Shown: positions 51,301 through 53,406 of the stretch, in pieces
Layout: each line of letters begins with the position of its first letter
Position numbering within the stretch: position 1 is the first letter of the stretch
NCBI GenBank assembly: GCA_019694255.1
Contig: JAIBCI010000024.1
Coordinates: forward strand, 1-53,406
Source: Saprospiraceae bacterium
Lineage (GTDB): Bacteria; Bacteroidota; Bacteroidia; Chitinophagales; Saprospiraceae
Direction: 5' to 3'
Length of the DNA stretch: 53,406 nt
Program-made: the position numbers and the translations under genes
Notes under the pieces: generated by a model
Told to the model about the DNA's origin: nothing
The model's input: the letters and a program-made list of their open reading frames with translations, nothing else
Database searches by the model: none

Positions 51301-51471
51301 GTCTGATGGTGCTATGATGGTGGAAGACAATGGATTAAATACAGTCTTATGTGCGTCGAAGCGGAGAAACCTTTCTGAACTCACCTTTTCTGCGAGACAG
51401 AATTGAATACTTAGCAGGGTCAGGGATAAAATGATCCTTACAGAAGAGACTAAAGAGTTTAATACGCACAT
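48379..51471 (-). CDS. T9SS protein with HYR-like and dockerin modules
   Basis: A 1030-residue member of the same family. A signal peptide lies in 'VRIILSLTLLSIQFCLA'. HYR-like modules follow, with the conserved 'VHFCCRDIS' and 'VKDKIDPILNVPPDITINC'. A regulatory-like beta domain precedes the dockerin-like pair at about 700-757 ('VSTADIVKIQQHILG', 'DVDMNEKININDITWLRRLI'), then 'IKLGDVN', a diverged cohesin-like domain and a sorting domain ('HWGPNPVQDSYHVIM' ... 'GPAGMYILRIISSQGTWSDK'). It appears to head a two-gene transcript with 44556-48359. Adhesive or scaffolding function is inferred from the modules only. Confidence 0.86.
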   Translation of the reverse strand: MCVLNSLVSSVRIILSLTLLSIQFCLAEKVSSERFLRFDAHKTVFNPLSSTIIAPSDRVIVISTPGRCDTDVVLPPATINLMPGCTLRSVTVNAVKTTLSTNGGTVNFGTGIYRIVYCAVDNCSSTFCDTMVLVVLDSQAPNMACMPEAVVNLNSDGVGFVPASHLDGGSYDECGHVFFKAKRMNLPIGYSCQPAQNPFNKFDDEVHFCCRDISNSPIPIILRAYDIYPGSGIVDDSFYLNHYVECMVMITVKDKIDPILNVPPDITINCGTDLDSLYSAMKADYRDNCYSPVLEERIIRKINACGYGTIERIFTVYDSSGVFVSKTQKITITPKSTFNGLDPNQLRWPEHKTIFACRVNTDTIDAGKPIIVEYECDNVTVSSKDDKYSFNRGGVCAKILRHWIVVNWCIYNPSFSPDPRVPENGYYKFDQEIKIMDTIPPVLLGIKDTLLYSLSPNCGAANFKLSDVTASDCGQTSNIRISYSVDYYSDGLTDRSGNGGNAGGIFPMGKHKVIYTAEDSCHNMSQSVQFVTVKDGKAPAITVHYGLSTNLQLMADRVMAIVNASRFNNKSEDNCTPSYQLHFSFSKDPADSIRIFGCDEIGVQELEIFVWDECGNYSSARTFITVYDLNGVCPGNIKTSNITGIISTSTGKPLENVEVIMKDSVHFDRQNTNSLGGYTFNGMNVGTRFILEASCNDEPVRGVSTADIVKIQQHILGKSILENPYEILSADVDMNEKININDITWLRRLILGITTELPVKKSYLFMDKNIVFTQPNNPWPDYYRSSVPGGIIRENGSVMDFTGIKLGDVNSSIAQRLQTTFVIYYRIEQNSLVFRTKNDIDVLGFQLNLTSNVSGLFDPSITSLFIEEGYDHEIVINKNGVFQIIAHRAHTIHYNENDIILSIPIKTSEADKLGSLIVETTGECEMVDQEMSSRHLIVRPSEASNRFEVIHWGPNPVQDSYHVIMRNGSESDIYYELINQEGKIKSYSCKQPKSEFCEIVINKNEFGPAGMYILRIISSQGTWSDKIVIE

Positions 51472-51742
51472 AAGTACTGTTTTGCCAAATCCAAATCAGC
51501 CAATCAATACGATTGACCTTACCGCTGCATTTTATACAGTCGGATATTTCATTACTTATGTTTTTAGGAAGGGACTTGACAATAAGTCGAGCTTAACGCT
51601 GACTGTCAATCATATTGCAAATTTATATAATATATAATTAATTCAACAAGCGTTATTTAATATATTTTTTCTATTTATAATAAAATATTATATATGATAA
51701 TATCCAGCGAGTCCAATTGTCATCTTAAGATAAGGTTATTGC

Positions 51743-51779
51743 AAAAAAAAAGCCCCCCTTCAATTACTTGAAGAGAGGC
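51743..51779 (-). terminator. Terminator of partial T9SS gene
   Basis: In minus-strand RNA, an 11-bp stem GCCUCUCUUCA / UGAAGGGGGGC (with G-U pairs) and a 6-base loop is followed by nine U's. It lies about 95 bases past the stop of the gene at 51875. Its left flank CCATCCCAAAAAC is also present beside the terminator at 39817. Confidence 0.8.
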
Positions 51780-51814
51780 CATCCCAAAAACCGATTTATT
51801 TTTATCCGAAATGC

Positions 51815-51844
51815 TTACTGCAAAACGTTTCCGTTTTGCAGTAA
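51815..51844 (-). repeat. Perfect 13-bp stem-loop in 3' region
   Basis: Arms TTACTGCAAAACG / CGTTTTGCAGTAA with a 4-base loop TTTC, 31 bases past the stop of 51875-53406 and before its terminator. It may protect the mRNA 3' end, or be a binding site; both are inference. Confidence 0.75.
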
Positions 51845-51874
51845 AGCTTTCGAATTTAATCTCAGTATTTCAGA

Positions 51875-53406
51875 TTACTCAACGATAACCATACGCTTGG
51901 TAGCAGTATTGTTTGCAGCGTCAAGTTGGTAGTAAAGAACGCCGTTTGCGTTGTTCAGTTCTGACTTGTTAACAGTATAAGAATTGAAGCCTTTCTGGCC
52001 ATTCAATGAATATACTCTAACAACCTTTCCTGTAACATCGTAAATGGTCAGTTTTACTGCACTTGCTTCAGGCAATCTGTAGCTAATGACAGTCTGCTTA
52101 GCAAATGGGTTAGGTTCATTTTGGTACAGTTCGAATACTTCACCAGCTACTACACCGCGATCAGTACGAACACCCAATTTAACACCTTCAACATCTGATT
52201 GTACGTTATAAGCCTCAGCCGTAGTCACATCACTGTTGATTGTGAACATCTGGCTAACCTTAACACTCTTATTCACTTTGAAAATCAGGCTGAACAGAAC
52301 ATCATTCTTACCGAAGCTTGCACCATCTCTGGCATCCCAGCTTGTAGTAATAACACCCTGATTCAGTCTGTTAAGACCAAAGTTGGATTCATTTGTATTC
52401 AATACACCTGCTTCAATTCCTTCAAAACTTAATGCAGAAGCATCAAATTTCAATGTGAACTGGTAACCAGTGATGTTATTGAAGTCGCTTGATTTGAAAT
52501 CTACTTTGTAAGTGTCACCTGCATTCAGGCTCTTCTCATCGATTTCAAAGCTCAGGGTACCATTGGTTCTGGTCTTACCTGCATTCAGGTTACTTGCTCT
52601 TGCATCCTGCGTTACGTCACCCATTTTAACTGCAACGAACGGAACGTCCTTAGTTTCCTTAGTAGCTCCGAAGTTTACATTCTGCTCTCTTGGAGCGTCA
52701 AATGGATTCGTAGGATCAACAAATGTGTAAGCAGATGGAACAAATGTCCAAGACTTAACCTTGCTGAATTCAGATATTGTACCGAGGATCAGCTTTCTGA
52801 TCTCTGCGATATCAGCAGAAGAGATAGATTTACTATTGTTAACGTCAGCAGCAATCAACGTGTAAGCGTCAGTAATAGCACTCTTACCGAGGATGTGTTT
52901 CTGAATTTTAACGATATCCGCAGTAGTTACACCATTCAGAGGCTCGTCATTTCTGAGAGGCTTAACAGTGTAGCTCTGTGAAAGCTTCAGATCAAGGAAG
53001 CTATAAGGTCCACCTACAACTTCTTTCATCATTGAACCATTGTTGTACAATTGTACTTCTACAGGATTTGTCAGGTCACCTTTGCTGGTCTTCAGCTCAC
53101 CAGTGATCTTACCAAATGATCCGGTATTTGGACAGATATCGAGGTTGTCTTGTACAATGACTACAGTCTTACAGTAGTCTTTGTTGCCTTCCTCATCTTC
53201 TACCCACATTTCAACATCAACTCTCAGTTCATCATTGGCTTGTTTGTCAATGAAGTCCTGGCAGCAGATACGGATGCTTGGTTTGTTAGGATCGCCATCG
53301 AAGTAGAACTTCAGGTTCTCCTTGGCAGTACAGTTGTCATATGAACCATGATCCAGATCCTTAGCCCAGATGTCAATACATCCGGTTGCAGGCATTGGAA
53401 CAGTGA
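51875..53406 (-). CDS. T9SS dockerin/cohesin-like protein, 5' truncated
   Basis: The C-terminal 510 residues of a larger protein; the frame stays open to the window edge, so the start is outside. Visible are the last HYR-like stretch with vicinal cysteines ('SIRICCQDF'), a regulatory-like beta domain, a dockerin-like pair ('TTADIVKIQKHILGKS', 'DVNNSKSISSADIAEIRKLI') and the motif 'AVKMGDVTQD'. After these come a clear cohesin-like domain ('ITGYQFTLKFDASALSFEGI') and a type A sorting domain ('NEPNPFAKQTVISYRLPEA' ... 'NGVLYYQLDAANNTATKRM'). It is closest to the 39901 gene in this window. Codons look less AT-biased than in the two middle genes, which would suit strong expression; this is an impression, not a calculation. 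Confidence 0.88.
   Translation of the reverse strand, partial: TVPMPATGCIDIWAKDLDHGSYDNCTAKENLKFYFDGDPNKPSIRICCQDFIDKQANDELRVDVEMWVEDEEGNKDYCKTVVIVQDNLDICPNTGSFGKITGELKTSKGDLTNPVEVQLYNNGSMMKEVVGGPYSFLDLKLSQSYTVKPLRNDEPLNGVTTADIVKIQKHILGKSAITDAYTLIAADVNNSKSISSADIAEIRKLILGTISEFSKVKSWTFVPSAYTFVDPTNPFDAPREQNVNFGATKETKDVPFVAVKMGDVTQDARASNLNAGKTRTNGTLSFEIDEKSLNAGDTYKVDFKSSDFNNITGYQFTLKFDASALSFEGIEAGVLNTNESNFGLNRLNQGVITTSWDARDGASFGKNDVLFSLIFKVNKSVKVSQMFTINSDVTTAEAYNVQSDVEGVKLGVRTDRGVVAGEVFELYQNEPNPFAKQTVISYRLPEASAVKLTIYDVTGKVVRVYSLNGQKGFNSYTVNKSELNNANGVLYYQLDAANNTATKRMVIVE

Larger units (their letters stand above)
51472..51874. other. Intergenic with double hairpin
   Basis: About 400 bases holding two hairpins downstream of the partial gene (51752-51779 and 51815-51844) and the upstream region of the 51471 gene. 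No TAnnTTTG box or coding frame was supported. Confidence 0.55.

Noticed and set aside
40840-52930. DNA repeat array or CRISPR among similar segments
   Set aside because: The similarity reflects homologous dockerin and sorting domains in paralogous genes, not regularly spaced short repeats.

Overview
The window reads as an AT-leaning chromosomal segment of a Bacteroidota bacterium, most likely in or near the Saprospiria. This rests on several C-terminal type IX secretion (T9SS) sorting domains, a YfhO-family protein, an IcmF-type fused mutase, Bacteroidota-style promoters (TAnnTTTG, twice with an upstream TTTG) and the lack of obvious Shine-Dalgarno sequences. The taxon is inferred from gene content, not from a marker gene. 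I see no insertion sequence, prophage, CRISPR array, rRNA or replication origin.

Layout. (1) 288-7765, minus strand: an exopolysaccharide or glycan operon led by a class II amidotransferase of the asparagine synthetase family, followed by a GT2 glycosyltransferase, an FkbM-like methyltransferase, an NAD-dependent epimerase and a second glycosyltransferase, all tightly coupled. A further sugar epimerase lies 0.7 kb upstream. (2) 7912-17773: housekeeping metabolism, namely fumarase, an M16 peptidase started by TTG, a class V aminotransferase with a Tat-like leader, B12-dependent methionine synthase, a His-rich membrane protein that may be a metal transporter, and L-2-hydroxyglutarate oxidase. 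(3) 18058-26723, minus strand: a second glycan cluster (YfhO-like protein, flippase, second AsnB-like amidotransferase, methyltransferase, GT4 glycosyltransferase). (4) 27067-34544: the IcmF mutase, a small methyltransferase and 2-oxoglutarate dehydrogenase E1. (5) 34829-39778: a lipoprotein, a T9SS-exported protein, a tiny lipoprotein, tRNA-Ser(GGA), and a ruvX-tatD pair. (6) 39901-53406, minus strand: four consecutive large T9SS proteins sharing one architecture (Cys-rich HYR-like beta-sandwich modules, a carboxypeptidase-regulatory-like domain, a dockerin-like pair, a cohesin-like domain and a sorting domain). The last is cut by the window edge.

How the parts fit. The two glycan clusters plausibly make and export a surface polysaccharide, with the AsnB-like enzymes amidating a sugar acid or similar precursor. 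The four T9SS proteins would be surface-attached or released and could bind each other, because each chain carries dockerin-like and cohesin-like parts. That array is the best candidate for an undescribed system here. MetH and IcmF both need cobalamin, and the neighbour divergent from metH resembles nickel/cobalt transporters.
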